This document shows positions 1 to 8,635 of a DNA stretch of 64,000 nucleotides, piece by piece. The first letter of the stretch is position 1. Each line of letters begins with the position of its first letter. This stretch comes from Pseudomonas triticifolii. GTDB taxonomy: Bacteria > Pseudomonadota > Gammaproteobacteria > Pseudomonadales > Pseudomonadaceae. A model generated the notes under the pieces. That model did no database searches. It was not told the DNA's origin and was given only the letters and a program-made list of their open reading frames with translations. The stretch spans positions 682,001 to 746,000 of the forward strand of contig NZ_JACONV010000001.1 of the NCBI RefSeq assembly GCF_014358015.1, given 5' to 3'. The position numbers and the translations under genes were made by a program.

Positions 1-403
1 AGTACCACGGCAACGCCCGACGCCATGACTCACCCTGGCTGCCATACAGGCTCGAATGCTTGATCAGCCGCAAAGCATCCATAAAGCGTCGGGCAAGCTC
101 ATGACGCTCTTTATCGATCGCAATACTCTGATGCAAATGTTCTTTGTCGACTTCACTGTCTTGCTGTTGTTGCTGACGCTTGCCTGCACGCCCGTTGGCA
201 ACGACCATCGCCAATCCCCAGCAGAGCAACAGGACGCTGGCCGCCAGCAGACGTGAAACGGCACTTTCCCAGAAACGCTGGTCTGCCACCGCCAGCAACG
301 GGCCGAAAAACCAGATCAGCATGATCATGCCCAGCACCGTCAACAACGACCAGGCCCAGGTTTTGCGCAGCACGGAAAATACGTGTTTAAAAAGGGTTTT
401 CAT
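1..403 (-). CDS. tssM: Type VI secretion inner-membrane protein TssM/IcmF, N-terminal part (cut by window edge)
   Basis: Only the first 134 codons are present; the gene runs off position 1. The product starts MKTLFKHVF and has two hydrophobic segments at about residues 16-40 and 48-69, followed by a basic and glutamine-rich cytoplasmic stretch. This is the paired N-terminal helix arrangement of TssM/IcmF proteins, which span the inner membrane and form the T6SS membrane complex with TssL and TssJ. The ATG overlaps the tssL stop codon in an ATGA arrangement, so the two are probably translationally coupled. The position after tssL fits HSI-2-type clusters. The NTPase and periplasmic domains lie outside the window. 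Confidence 0.9.
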   Translation of the reverse strand, partial: MKTLFKHVFSVLRKTWAWSLLTVLGMIMLIWFFGPLLAVADQRFWESAVSRLLAASVLLLCWGLAMVVANGRAGKRQQQQQDSEVDKEHLHQSIAIDKERHELARRFMDALRLIKHSSLYGSQGESWRRALPWY

Positions 404-1275
404 GGTGCCTCTCGGTTTTGCGACGCACGGCCAGGCGCAACGGAATCAACGATGTGGTAAGGCGCGAGGACGGTCTCGCGATGTTTGCCCAGTACCCAGG
501 CGAACCCTGAATACATCACCGTCAACGTCATCAGGGCAAACATCACCACCAGCCATGAAGGGACGAGCCGTGGGTGATCAGTGCGTGGCTCCTGCAGGCC
601 TCGCCATTGAGGCGAAAGAGTCAGCGGCACATCGCCCCGCAACTGACGTATCTGTCGATAAAGCCCGTCTCGAATGCCCTCCAGTTCGTCAGCGCCACGC
701 AACGTCACCCGGTACTTACCTTCAAAACCCAAGGCCATGCACAGGTACATCAGTTCGAGCATATGAAGATGCCGGAGAGGGTTGCTGCCCAGCTTGTCCA
801 GTAGCTGAAAGAATTTCTCACCGCCGAACGTCTCCTTGTGGAAATGGCTCAACAGGCTCATCGTCGACCAATCACTGGTGCTGCCCCATGAGGTTGTCAG
901 CACAGCCTCGTCCAGCACCGTGCACAGCACGTAACGGGCCGCGAGCATCTGATCGTGCGCTATGGCGTGGTGATGAGCGTGAGCCTCGAAAAGCTTCACC
1001 TGATCGATCAACTGCCTGTTCAACGGGCGGACATCGCCCACCGCAGGAGCTACGGCCAGCCGTGCAAGCTGTACCAGCAGATCACTGGCTGCAGCAACGA
1101 GTGGGTTGATATGGATGTCGAGGCGTTTTACGGGTGCGTGCCTTGCGCTGTAATCCAGTCGCTCCTGAAGACTCTCAAAAGGCTGTGAATCGGCAGAGTC
1201 AGTCAGCCGCTGGTCATGGCCGCCGTCTGCGCGCAGATCGGCAAGCACCGTCGGGTTGTCTTCATTGCTTTGCAT
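400..1275 (-). CDS. tssL: Type VI secretion protein TssL (DotU family)
   Basis: Encodes 291 aa with the short DotU form: a cytoplasmic helical domain and one C-terminal membrane helix near residues 245-270 (around the PSWLVVMFALMTLTV stretch). The conserved DotU cores LLSHFHKETFGGEKFF and LMYLCMALGFEGKY are visible. TssL partners with TssM and TssJ in the membrane complex. I chose the ATG at 1275 because AGGGG lies just upstream; the frame stays open to 1311, but that longer start would run into tssK. There is no peptidoglycan-binding OmpA domain at the C-terminus. The gene ends overlapping the tssM start. Confidence 0.92.
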   Translation of the reverse strand: MQSNEDNPTVLADLRADGGHDQRLTDSADSQPFESLQERLDYSARHAPVKRLDIHINPLVAAASDLLVQLARLAVAPAVGDVRPLNRQLIDQVKLFEAHAHHHAIAHDQMLAARYVLCTVLDEAVLTTSWGSTSDWSTMSLLSHFHKETFGGEKFFQLLDKLGSNPLRHLHMLELMYLCMALGFEGKYRVTLRGADELEGIRDGLYRQIRQLRGDVPLTLSPQWRGLQEPRTDHPRLVPSWLVVMFALMTLTVMYSGFAWVLGKHRETVLAPYHIVDSVAPGRASQNREAP

Positions 1276-1292
1276 ATCCCATCCCCTGCCCG

Positions 1293-2624
1293 TCAATTTC
1301 TGACTGCCCAAAACTGCAATTCAAGCCCGGAAAAATCGCCTGATACATGGAACGCAAAACCGCCAGAGGTCTCGATCTGAGCCTGTTCGTGGTCATGGAT
1401 CTCCAGGACGAAATAGGTTTTGCTGGAGTGAAACGGAATCTGACGCGGAGCCACTGGTAGCGGCCTCATACGAATCCCGGGCAGATGCAAACTGACCAGT
1501 TCGCGAATGCTTTCCACCGAGCCCACCTTGAGGTGCGAGGGCAAGCGATGGCGTAACTCCTCAGCGTCACACTGCGCGCGAGCCGCGAGGACGAACGAGC
1601 AGGACCCCAGCAACTGTCTGTCCACGCGCGGGGAAACCAGTACGCCGTACTGTCGGGTCTGCAGTTCCAGTTCGATAGCGTGCTGTTCAAGCACCATCGA
1701 CAACACCTGTCGAATGGCGAGCATCACCTTTTCAAAGGTCGCCCCCTGATCACCGTGTTGATACGCACTTTGCAACTGCGGTCTTTTGCTTTCGCTGCCG
1801 AAAGTCGCCAGTTCGCCCAGCAACGCGAGCAAGGCGCGATAGAGGGTTTCAGGGTGAACGTCCTGAATCGTCAGGTAGTGCTGAAGAACCGGTTCGGTCC
1901 GATTGATCAGTTGCAGCATCATGAAGTCACCGACCTCGGCACTGCCGGTCTGCCCGCTTGAGCGCATGCGCGCTGCGATGGCATTGCCCCGATGCTCAAG
2001 CAGGCCCACGACCTCCTTGAGGCACGACATCAGATAAGCCGACCCGCCAACGTTGATGAACGACGGGACAAACCCGGCGTCTAGCCTCACCGCCTTGTCA
2101 GCCGTACTGACCTGTACGTGGCACACTTTGAGCTTCACATAAGCGTGCTCGCTGTGTTGCTCCCCAAGCAGCAACTGAAACTCGGGCCGCGCGCAGAAAA
2201 TATCCGTTCGGTTATCTTCACCGGCATTGGAATCGGCGACATTGGCGGCGTAGGACGTAAAACGCGCGACCACATCCGGCTGATCGGCACTGCGCGTTTC
2301 AATGCAGTTCCCCGTCACCAGAGGCAGTGCCAGATAAACAGCGGTATTGGCAGTGTTTGCAGGTATTTCCAGCACCAGCGGCCTGTCCCGGTCACCCAGG
2401 TCGAAAACGGTACCGTCTGCAAGCACGCCTGATGCGTGATGAAGCACGATCTGGCCCGAGCCCAGAAACTGCTGATCGATCTCAATCCTCGTAAAACCCC
2501 ATGCATAAGCCCCGGTCAGTTGAGTACGTAACCTCATTTGATGGTCGTAGTAGCGATCGTTATGCTGAAAATGCTGGGGCCGAAGCAGCATGCCCTCCTG
2601 CCAGACAACTTTGTGCGCATCCAT
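1293..2624 (-). CDS. tssK: Type VI secretion baseplate protein TssK
   Basis: Encodes 443 aa. The N-terminus carries the TssK signature KVVWQEGMLLRPQHFQ, and the body has the usual length (about 445 aa) with PLP/APR-type motifs toward the C-terminus. TssK is the trimeric adaptor linking the phage-like baseplate (TssEFG, VgrG) to TssL and TssM. The ATG at 2624 is preferred over the in-frame TTG at 2630, because it directly follows the tssJ stop in a TGAGCATG arrangement. It lies between tssJ and tssL as in Pseudomonas HSI-2 clusters. Confidence 0.94.
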   Translation of the reverse strand: MDAHKVVWQEGMLLRPQHFQHNDRYYDHQMRLRTQLTGAYAWGFTRIEIDQQFLGSGQIVLHHASGVLADGTVFDLGDRDRPLVLEIPANTANTAVYLALPLVTGNCIETRSADQPDVVARFTSYAANVADSNAGEDNRTDIFCARPEFQLLLGEQHSEHAYVKLKVCHVQVSTADKAVRLDAGFVPSFINVGGSAYLMSCLKEVVGLLEHRGNAIAARMRSSGQTGSAEVGDFMMLQLINRTEPVLQHYLTIQDVHPETLYRALLALLGELATFGSESKRPQLQSAYQHGDQGATFEKVMLAIRQVLSMVLEQHAIELELQTRQYGVLVSPRVDRQLLGSCSFVLAARAQCDAEELRHRLPSHLKVGSVESIRELVSLHLPGIRMRPLPVAPRQIPFHSSKTYFVLEIHDHEQAQIETSGGFAFHVSGDFSGLELQFWAVRN

Positions 2625-2626
2625 GC

Positions 2627-3115
2627 TCAACGCCCTGCCCTGATAATGGATTCGTCACTGCGATGCAGCCCCGCCTCGTCGAGCGTGAACTCGGCTCGGG
2701 TCAGGTTTTCGGGAGTCAGCTCAATCACATAGCGCCATCGCGCTTGCGGCAAATTGCGGTAGGCCGCCAGCACACCGACATAACGGCTGGCGGGACCCAC
2801 CTTCAATTTCAAATCGACGCGCTCGCCGGGTCGCAGTTCAAGCTCTTCGCTGGCAACCAGATCGTGAGCCAGTACATCCTTGCTGCGCTCGTACAGAGAG
2901 AAAAAATCCAGGCTCTGAAACGCAGCCGGATGCTTCAACTCGAGCAGGCGCAACACCGTCGGCGAGGGTCGGCCGTTGAGGTCCGGGTTGAGCTGATGAC
3001 TTCCCGTCAGGCTGATGTCCAGCCGGGTCTGCGTGGAGTAAGGCGAAAGTGCCGAACAGCCGCCACACAGCATGAGCAAGACCACTAGCAATGGCCTCGT
3101 TAGGTATACATACAT
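2627..3115 (-). CDS. tssJ: Type VI secretion outer-membrane lipoprotein TssJ
   Basis: Encodes 162 aa with a lipoprotein signal peptide: a hydrophobic stretch at residues 5-17 and a predicted lipidated Cys20 (LCGGC). The mature part contains LDISLTGSHQLNPDLNGRPSP and DVLAHDLVASEELELRPGE, both matching the TssJ/VasD transthyretin-like fold. TssJ anchors the TssM periplasmic domain to the outer membrane. An AGAGATC-type ribosome site precedes the ATG. It sits 22 bp after fha and its stop is within 3 bp of the tssK start. Confidence 0.9.
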   Translation of the reverse strand: MYVYLTRPLLVVLLMLCGGCSALSPYSTQTRLDISLTGSHQLNPDLNGRPSPTVLRLLELKHPAAFQSLDFFSLYERSKDVLAHDLVASEELELRPGERVDLKLKVGPASRYVGVLAAYRNLPQARWRYVIELTPENLTRAEFTLDEAGLHRSDESIIRAGR

Positions 3116-3137
3116 GGGTCGATCTCTGTGGTTCAGG

Positions 3138-4280
3138 TCAAAGGGAATTGATCAAGCGGATCTGTTCGTCATAGGCGTGCACAAAGTCCCGGCCCCAGAG
3201 CCCGGCGCTCCAGTTATCGTCGCGAACCAAAGCACTGTGGTGATGCACATAAGCGCGCCATCGACTGCCGGCCGTTCGCAACCACGACTTGCCTTCATGC
3301 TCGAAGTGCCAATGCAGCCGTTGCGGAGAAAAGTGCTCCAGGGTCGAGCGCGCCATGGCCCGACACCCCGCCAGAAGTGCGACCTGATGAGCCTGCGAAT
3401 CGCGAAATGACCGCGTGATCGTCCGGGCGGCCTGCTCGGGTTGGCGCTGCACGAGCTGCGAGATGATCAAGCCGATATCCGATGCGTCAGACCCGCTGTC
3501 GCGTCCGCACTGTTGCGATGTACGCAACTCGGCTTTGAGTTCGTGACGTGTCGCCGAGCTGTGTTCAAGACTATCAATGCACTGTTTGAACAGACGCGCG
3601 ACATCCACCGCCAGGATCTCGCACCCCGGCGCATCGACAGCGCTCAGATCGACACCCAGCGCTTCGCCAAACTGCTGCCAGAACCGCCCGGTGTTTCCAT
3701 CCAGCGGGCGAGGAAAATGCTCGGGCTGGACAGCCATCGGCGCAGCGACCAATTCCGGCAAACGCACCTGTTCATGGTCTACCGGCGCTTGATCACCGAC
3801 ACCACTCGACGTGAGCCGTTTTTCGATGACGGATGCAAGCTCATCAATAACGCAATACGCGTTGTCACGCGCCTGCAACGCATCCAGAGGATCCAGCGCC
3901 GCAGTCAGCTGACCCTTGCGAAGAAATGACGGCATTGCCTGATGGGAAAGTTCGCCTCGGCACTGAACGCTGTGCGCACGTATCTGAAGGTTTCCCAAGC
4001 GATAGGTATCACCCTGTCTTATGCGTCTTTTCTCCCCACCCTGAAGGGTCTCGGTACCGTTGATCACGGTCCCGTTCCGGCTGATATCCGTCAGGTAAAA
4101 CGCGCCGCCCTCATGGCTGACGCGCGCATGCTGTCTGGACACATGCGGCCCGTCATCCTCAACACACCAATCGCAATCGCCACTGCGCCCGATAATCCCG
4201 TTGCCGTCCCTGAACATCCAGGACCGAGCACAGCCCTCCTTGAGTTCCAACGGATTGGTTACTTCAAATACCAGTTCCAT
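3138..4280 (-). CDS. FHA-domain T6SS accessory protein (TagH/Fha family)
   Basis: Encodes 380 aa. An FHA domain fills about residues 15-95, with GIIGRSGDCDW, VSRQHARV and SRNGTVING as the phosphothreonine-binding loops. The C-terminal region is the ImpI/VasC-type T6SS extension. FHA proteins of T6SS clusters read kinase signals or scaffold assembly; in P. aeruginosa HSI-2 the equivalent gene is fha2, with Ser/Thr kinase and phosphatase genes beyond icmF2. Those genes would lie outside this window. The ATG at 4280 shares one base with the stop of the upstream lipoprotein gene (TGATG), implying coupled translation. The in-frame TTG at 4283 is less likely. Confidence 0.88.
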   Translation of the reverse strand: MELVFEVTNPLELKEGCARSWMFRDGNGIIGRSGDCDWCVEDDGPHVSRQHARVSHEGGAFYLTDISRNGTVINGTETLQGGEKRRIRQGDTYRLGNLQIRAHSVQCRGELSHQAMPSFLRKGQLTAALDPLDALQARDNAYCVIDELASVIEKRLTSSGVGDQAPVDHEQVRLPELVAAPMAVQPEHFPRPLDGNTGRFWQQFGEALGVDLSAVDAPGCEILAVDVARLFKQCIDSLEHSSATRHELKAELRTSQQCGRDSGSDASDIGLIISQLVQRQPEQAARTITRSFRDSQAHQVALLAGCRAMARSTLEHFSPQRLHWHFEHEGKSWLRTAGSRWRAYVHHHSALVRDDNWSAGLWGRDFVHAYDEQIRLINSL

Positions 4281-4438
4281 CAATACGTCTCTTTAGACCC
4301 GTCATCGCGATTGATTGAAGTGGAGTTGCCCAACGCACGGTATTCGTCGTCGCTGAACTTAAAGGGGCCACTGCAACCTCCCAGAAACATCGGTAAAACA
4401 CATAAAAAAAGCACAGCTATGCCGTGACTGAAATTCAT
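4280..4438 (-). CDS. Small lipoprotein in T6SS operon (52 aa, OrfX-like position)
   Basis: A 52-codon gene starting ATG at 4438. The product has a short basic start, a hydrophobic helix at residues 7-19 and the lipobox FLGGC with predicted lipidated Cys22. The roughly 30-residue mature tail is charged (FSDDEYRALG, NRDDGSK). GGAGAAG lies 5-11 bases upstream of the ATG as a ribosome site. The stop overlaps the fha start by one base. Its position between the sigma-54 activator and fha matches the small orfX gene of P. aeruginosa HSI-2, from memory of gene order. Function is unknown. It is short enough to be missed by length-filtered gene finding. Confidence 0.75.
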   Translation of the reverse strand: MNFSHGIAVLFLCVLPMFLGGCSGPFKFSDDEYRALGNSTSINRDDGSKETY

Positions 4439-4479
4439 CAGACTTCTCCATTAGCCAAGGGTGGGAAGATCGCAGACGC

Positions 4480-6003
4480 TTAGCAGCGTCCTTTTTGCGC
4501 GCTGTTGATATCCAGATGCGCCAGCCGGTAAAGCAGGGTACGTCTCGATAACCCCAAGGTTCTCGCTGTCACGGTTCGGTTGCCGTTGCTCTTATGCAAA
4601 TAATCAAGCAACAGCCCACGTTCGAACTGCTCCATGCGCTCGCGGAACGTCACGCCAACCACACAACCCTGAGGCGCTGGCGCAAAAGGAAAGTGCTCGG
4701 GCAACAGCTCTCCGTTCTCACTGAGCAAGACCGCTCGCTCGACAAAGCCCTTCAATTGCCGGATGTTGCCGGGGAATGGATGGCTGGAAAGCGATGCGAG
4801 AGCGGACTGCGACCAGGCAACACGGGCGCGCTTGAGCGCATCGCACGCGTTGTCTGCGAAAAGCCTGGCGAGCGGTTCAATATCCTCGATTCGTTGGCGC
4901 AAGGCCGGTAGCGCGACCGGAAACTGCGCGAGCCGGTAGTAAAGGTCCTCGCGAAACCGCCCTTGCGCGATCAGCGCTGGCAGATCCCGGTGAGTCGCTG
5001 CGATGATGCGCACATTGACCTTGCGCACGGTGTTGGAGCCAAGCGGGCGTATCTCTCCCTCCTGCAAAACACGAAGCAGTTTGGCCTGCAGCCCGATCGG
5101 CATGTCGCCGATTTCATCGAGCAGAAGCGTGCCTTCATGCGCAACGTCGAACAGCCCCCGATGATCACGATCAGCGCCGGTAAACGCGCCTTTGCGGTAG
5201 CCGAACAATTCGCTCTCAAGAAGGCTCTCGAGAAACGCCGCGCAGTTCTGCACAACGAACGCCTTCGATCGCCGCGGCCCATGATCGTGTATGGCGCGGG
5301 CAACGACCTCCTTGCCGGTTCCGGTCTCGCCGGTGAGCAAGACCGTATAAGGACTTTGCAGCACCTTGCCGACAAGCTCGCAGGTCTGGCGCATCGCTGC
5401 ACTGTTGCTGATCAATCCGTAACTGGACACGGCAGACTGCGGTTCGGTCATCGAAGCAGAGGCCAAGGGCTGATGGCGCCTGAGCAAGGCCTGCTGTGAC
5501 ACCACGAACGTCCCCAGAGAGCCCAGTGACGCTGCGAAACCCTCCAGTGACGTCACCTCCCTGCTTGCACAGACCAATAGCCCGGCGACGGTCTGATCCC
5601 GATTCATCAATGGGACACACACCAGCGATCTCCAGGCTGACTCGCTGCCGGGCAGAAAACACGTGTTGTAGAGCGCGCAACTCAGGTCACTGATGCTGAC
5701 AGGCTTGCCATTGCGCGCAACGAACTGAAATAGGTGCTCTGCACTGTGGTCAGTGACATCGTTATCTGGCGATCCCGAGCGAATGTTCCCATCCAGCACC
5801 TGCGCCTTTAATTTCAGGCATCCTGGTGTTACGTCGAACATGAACAATTGGCTCAGTTCGCAACCACTGAGGCGCGAGGCCGAGTGAACAAAATCATTCA
5901 GCAGCATGGCGTCGTCAGCCGCCTGTGACAAATGCGTATAGATTGAGCACAGCTGCTGTGCGTAGCCTAAGGGGTGCTGGACCGAGCTGAACATCGATTC
6001 CAT
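4480..6003 (-). CDS. vasH: Sigma-54-dependent T6SS transcriptional activator (VasH/Sfa family)
   Basis: Encodes 507 aa: an N-terminal GAF-like sensor at about residues 20-175, a central AAA+ domain with Walker A GETGTGKE, the sigma-54 contact loop GAFTGA and a Walker B with DEIGDMP, and a C-terminal Fis-type helix-turn-helix (NRTVTARTLGLSRRTLLYRL). Such proteins bind upstream enhancer sites and drive RNA polymerase-sigma-54. Encoded inside the cluster, it is the obvious regulator of the hcp promoter near 15920. The ATG at 6003 follows the clpV stop by one base. A further in-frame ATG lies at 5994, and the frame is open upstream into clpV. Confidence 0.9.
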   Translation of the reverse strand: MESMFSSVQHPLGYAQQLCSIYTHLSQAADDAMLLNDFVHSASRLSGCELSQLFMFDVTPGCLKLKAQVLDGNIRSGSPDNDVTDHSAEHLFQFVARNGKPVSISDLSCALYNTCFLPGSESAWRSLVCVPLMNRDQTVAGLLVCASREVTSLEGFAASLGSLGTFVVSQQALLRRHQPLASASMTEPQSAVSSYGLISNSAAMRQTCELVGKVLQSPYTVLLTGETGTGKEVVARAIHDHGPRRSKAFVVQNCAAFLESLLESELFGYRKGAFTGADRDHRGLFDVAHEGTLLLDEIGDMPIGLQAKLLRVLQEGEIRPLGSNTVRKVNVRIIAATHRDLPALIAQGRFREDLYYRLAQFPVALPALRQRIEDIEPLARLFADNACDALKRARVAWSQSALASLSSHPFPGNIRQLKGFVERAVLLSENGELLPEHFPFAPAPQGCVVGVTFRERMEQFERGLLLDYLHKSNGNRTVTARTLGLSRRTLLYRLAHLDINSAQKGRC

Positions 6004-6004
6004 G

Positions 6005-8623
6005 CTATTCGAACTCACAGACAACAAGACCCGCTTCGTCAAGGGTCGCGTGAACCCGGTGGATGTCTTTACCCTCGGACATGGCGACGAGTAATCGATC
6101 GGCGATCAGAGGCGTGACACACGCGTCCAGCAATTGATCGACACGTCGCGCGCCGGTGTCACCTTGCTCGCAGCGATCCAGCAGGAACGTGACCAGACGC
6201 CTGGAATAGCCGAAGACCAGCCCTCTGTTTTTCAGGCGGGTGCCCAGTCGCAGCAGCTTGAGTTCAACCAGTTCACGCAGCACGTCTCTTGTCATTGGGT
6301 AGTAGGGCACCACGTGCATTCGGGCCAGCAACGCGGGCTTGAAATGTGCGATCAGCAGCGGCCGTATGCCGGTCTTAAGTTGCTCGACATCAGGCTGGGG
6401 ATCTGACTGACATAACGCCGTAATGCGCTCGCTTCCCAGGTTGGACGTCATCAGGATCAAGGTATTGCGAAAGTCGATCTCCCGGCCCTCCCCATCATTG
6501 GCAATGCCTTTGTCAAAGATCTGATAAAACAGGTTCATGACATCAGGGTCGGCCTTCTCCACCTCATCCAGCAGAATCACGGAATAGGGCTTTTGCCGGA
6601 CGGCCTCGGTCAGCAGCCCCCCTTCCCCATAGCCCACATAACCCGGGGGTGCGCCGATCAAACGCGACACCGTATGTTTTTCCTGAAATTCGGACATGTT
6701 GATGGTCGTCAGGAAACGCTCGCCGCCATAAAGCAGATCCGCCAGTGCGATAGCCGTTTCAGTCTTGCCTACCCCGCTGGGCCCCACCAGGAGATAAACG
6801 CCAACCGGTGCGTCCGGCTTGTTCAAACCGGCCGCAGCCGCACGCATGGCCCGATCTAGCACATGCACTGCCTGGTCCTGACCCCGGATGCGCGTTTTCA
6901 GATCGGCCGCAAAGCTGGCGACTTTCGAACTGTATTCCAGTGCGAGCTGTGACAGAGGAATGCCCGTCCAGGCATTGACCACCTCAGCAATCAATCTGGG
7001 ACACACTTCAAAACTGACCAGACGATCGGCGGCCTGGTGTTCGCTCAGTTCGCAATGAGCCTGTTGCAACTCGCCTTCAAGCGACTCAATCGCCTGGCCT
7101 TCACTCTGCAATGACTGCGAGCCGGTTGCAGCGTCGCCATTGTGCTGCGTCTGCAAGTCAGTCAACTGCCGACGCAGCGAAAGCAAGCGCTCGACGCCAG
7201 CACGTTGCCGTTGCCATGCAGACTCAAGGGTGCCGATCTGCCGCTGAAGTGCTTGAAGGCCGTCCTCCAGCGCGATCAGGCCCTGCCCGTCAACGACAAG
7301 CCCGGCACGCGCATCACGTTGCATGGCATCGAGCTGGCGTCGCTGCTCGGCAAACTTGGTTCGCAGGCGCTCCAGTCGCTCGGGGGCGGCGGCAAGGCTG
7401 ATTCGAACCCGCGCGCAAGCGGTATCGAGCAGATCGACCGCCTTGTCCGGCAACTGCCGTCCCGTCAGGTAGCGAGCCGATAGCTGCGCGGCGGCAACCA
7501 CGGCATCATCGCGCAGATAAACCCCGTGGCTTTTCTCGTAGACCGGCGCCAGACCACGCAGAATGGTGATGGCCTCTGCGACTGTGGGCTCAAGCACCCG
7601 AACCGGCTGGAAGCGACGTGCCAGCGCAGGATCCTTTTCAAAGTACTTTTTGTACTCTGCCCAAGTGGTCGCAGCGATTGTGCGCAACTCTCCGCGGGCC
7701 AGGGCCGGCTTGAGCAGGTTCGCAGCATCCGAGCCACCCGCCTGCCCTCCCGCGCCTATCAGGGTATGCGCTTCGTCGATAAACAGGATGATGCTCTGCG
7801 CTGACGCTTTGACCTCTTCGATCACACCGTTCAGACGACGCTCGAACTCGCCCTTGATGCTGGCACCTGCCTGCAGCAGCCCCATGTCCAGGGTCAGCAG
7901 CTCGACGTCTTTGAGGGACTCAGGCACCTCCCCTTCGATGATTCTCAGGGCCAGTCCTTCGACGATCGCAGTCTTGCCGACGCCGGCCTCACCGACCACA
8001 ATCGGATTGTTCTTACGCCGCCGGGCAAGGATGTCGACCATCTGGCGTATGGCTTCGTCACGACACAGCACAGGGTCGAGCCGACCTTCGCGTGCCTGTT
8101 GAGTCAGGTTATGAGTGAAGCGTTTGAGCCAGGACTCGCCTATGTCTTTCAATGGCCGAACATCTGGACCCGCCTGATCGTCCAGTGCGAAATCGCGCAA
8201 ACGATCGGCATTGATCATGCTCAACAGCCGGTGATAGCGAGCGCCTGCGTACCGCATCGGATTGCGCAACAACGCCAGAATGAGCGCTGCCTGTTCGATG
8301 TGGTTCTGGCGCAGTTCAAGATTGGCCACCAGCAGTGCGTCTTGAAGCCACTGAATCAACTCTGTCGCGAACACAGGATTGCTGGATGCACTGTGTTCGA
8401 TCGCGGGCTGCAGCGTAGCAGCCAGGTGCGCGGACTCGGCACCTGCGTCCAGCAGCGCACGCGCGAGAAGACTTTCAGGACGCTCCAGCAGGGCCAGTAA
8501 CAGGTCCTCCACAAGAATTTTGCTGCCGCCTCTGGCTACACATCGCCCCGCGCAACTCTCCAGATCTTGCCGAGTGTGCGCATCCAGTGCGTTGACCAGT
8601 TGTTGCAGATCTACGTTGATCAT
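6005..8623 (-). CDS. clpV: Type VI secretion sheath-disassembly ATPase ClpV (TssH)
   Basis: Encodes 872 aa. An N-terminal Clp_N repeat domain is followed by the first AAA+ module (Walker A GEAGVGKT, Walker B LFIDEAHTLIG), a coiled-coil middle domain at about residues 390-530, and the second AAA+ module (GPSGVGKTETA, VILLDEVEKAD). The motif GAPPGYVGYGEGG is a typical ClpB/ClpV pore loop. ClpV extracts the contracted TssB/TssC sheath for reuse. Length and T6SS context separate it from ClpB, which would sit with housekeeping genes. Start ATG 8623 lies 12 bp after the tssG stop. Confidence 0.95.
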   Translation of the reverse strand: MINVDLQQLVNALDAHTRQDLESCAGRCVARGGSKILVEDLLLALLERPESLLARALLDAGAESAHLAATLQPAIEHSASSNPVFATELIQWLQDALLVANLELRQNHIEQAALILALLRNPMRYAGARYHRLLSMINADRLRDFALDDQAGPDVRPLKDIGESWLKRFTHNLTQQAREGRLDPVLCRDEAIRQMVDILARRRKNNPIVVGEAGVGKTAIVEGLALRIIEGEVPESLKDVELLTLDMGLLQAGASIKGEFERRLNGVIEEVKASAQSIILFIDEAHTLIGAGGQAGGSDAANLLKPALARGELRTIAATTWAEYKKYFEKDPALARRFQPVRVLEPTVAEAITILRGLAPVYEKSHGVYLRDDAVVAAAQLSARYLTGRQLPDKAVDLLDTACARVRISLAAAPERLERLRTKFAEQRRQLDAMQRDARAGLVVDGQGLIALEDGLQALQRQIGTLESAWQRQRAGVERLLSLRRQLTDLQTQHNGDAATGSQSLQSEGQAIESLEGELQQAHCELSEHQAADRLVSFEVCPRLIAEVVNAWTGIPLSQLALEYSSKVASFAADLKTRIRGQDQAVHVLDRAMRAAAAGLNKPDAPVGVYLLVGPSGVGKTETAIALADLLYGGERFLTTINMSEFQEKHTVSRLIGAPPGYVGYGEGGLLTEAVRQKPYSVILLDEVEKADPDVMNLFYQIFDKGIANDGEGREIDFRNTLILMTSNLGSERITALCQSDPQPDVEQLKTGIRPLLIAHFKPALLARMHVVPYYPMTRDVLRELVELKLLRLGTRLKNRGLVFGYSRRLVTFLLDRCEQGDTGARRVDQLLDACVTPLIADRLLVAMSEGKDIHRVHATLDEAGLVVCEFE

Positions 8624-8635
8624 GAATATCTGTCC

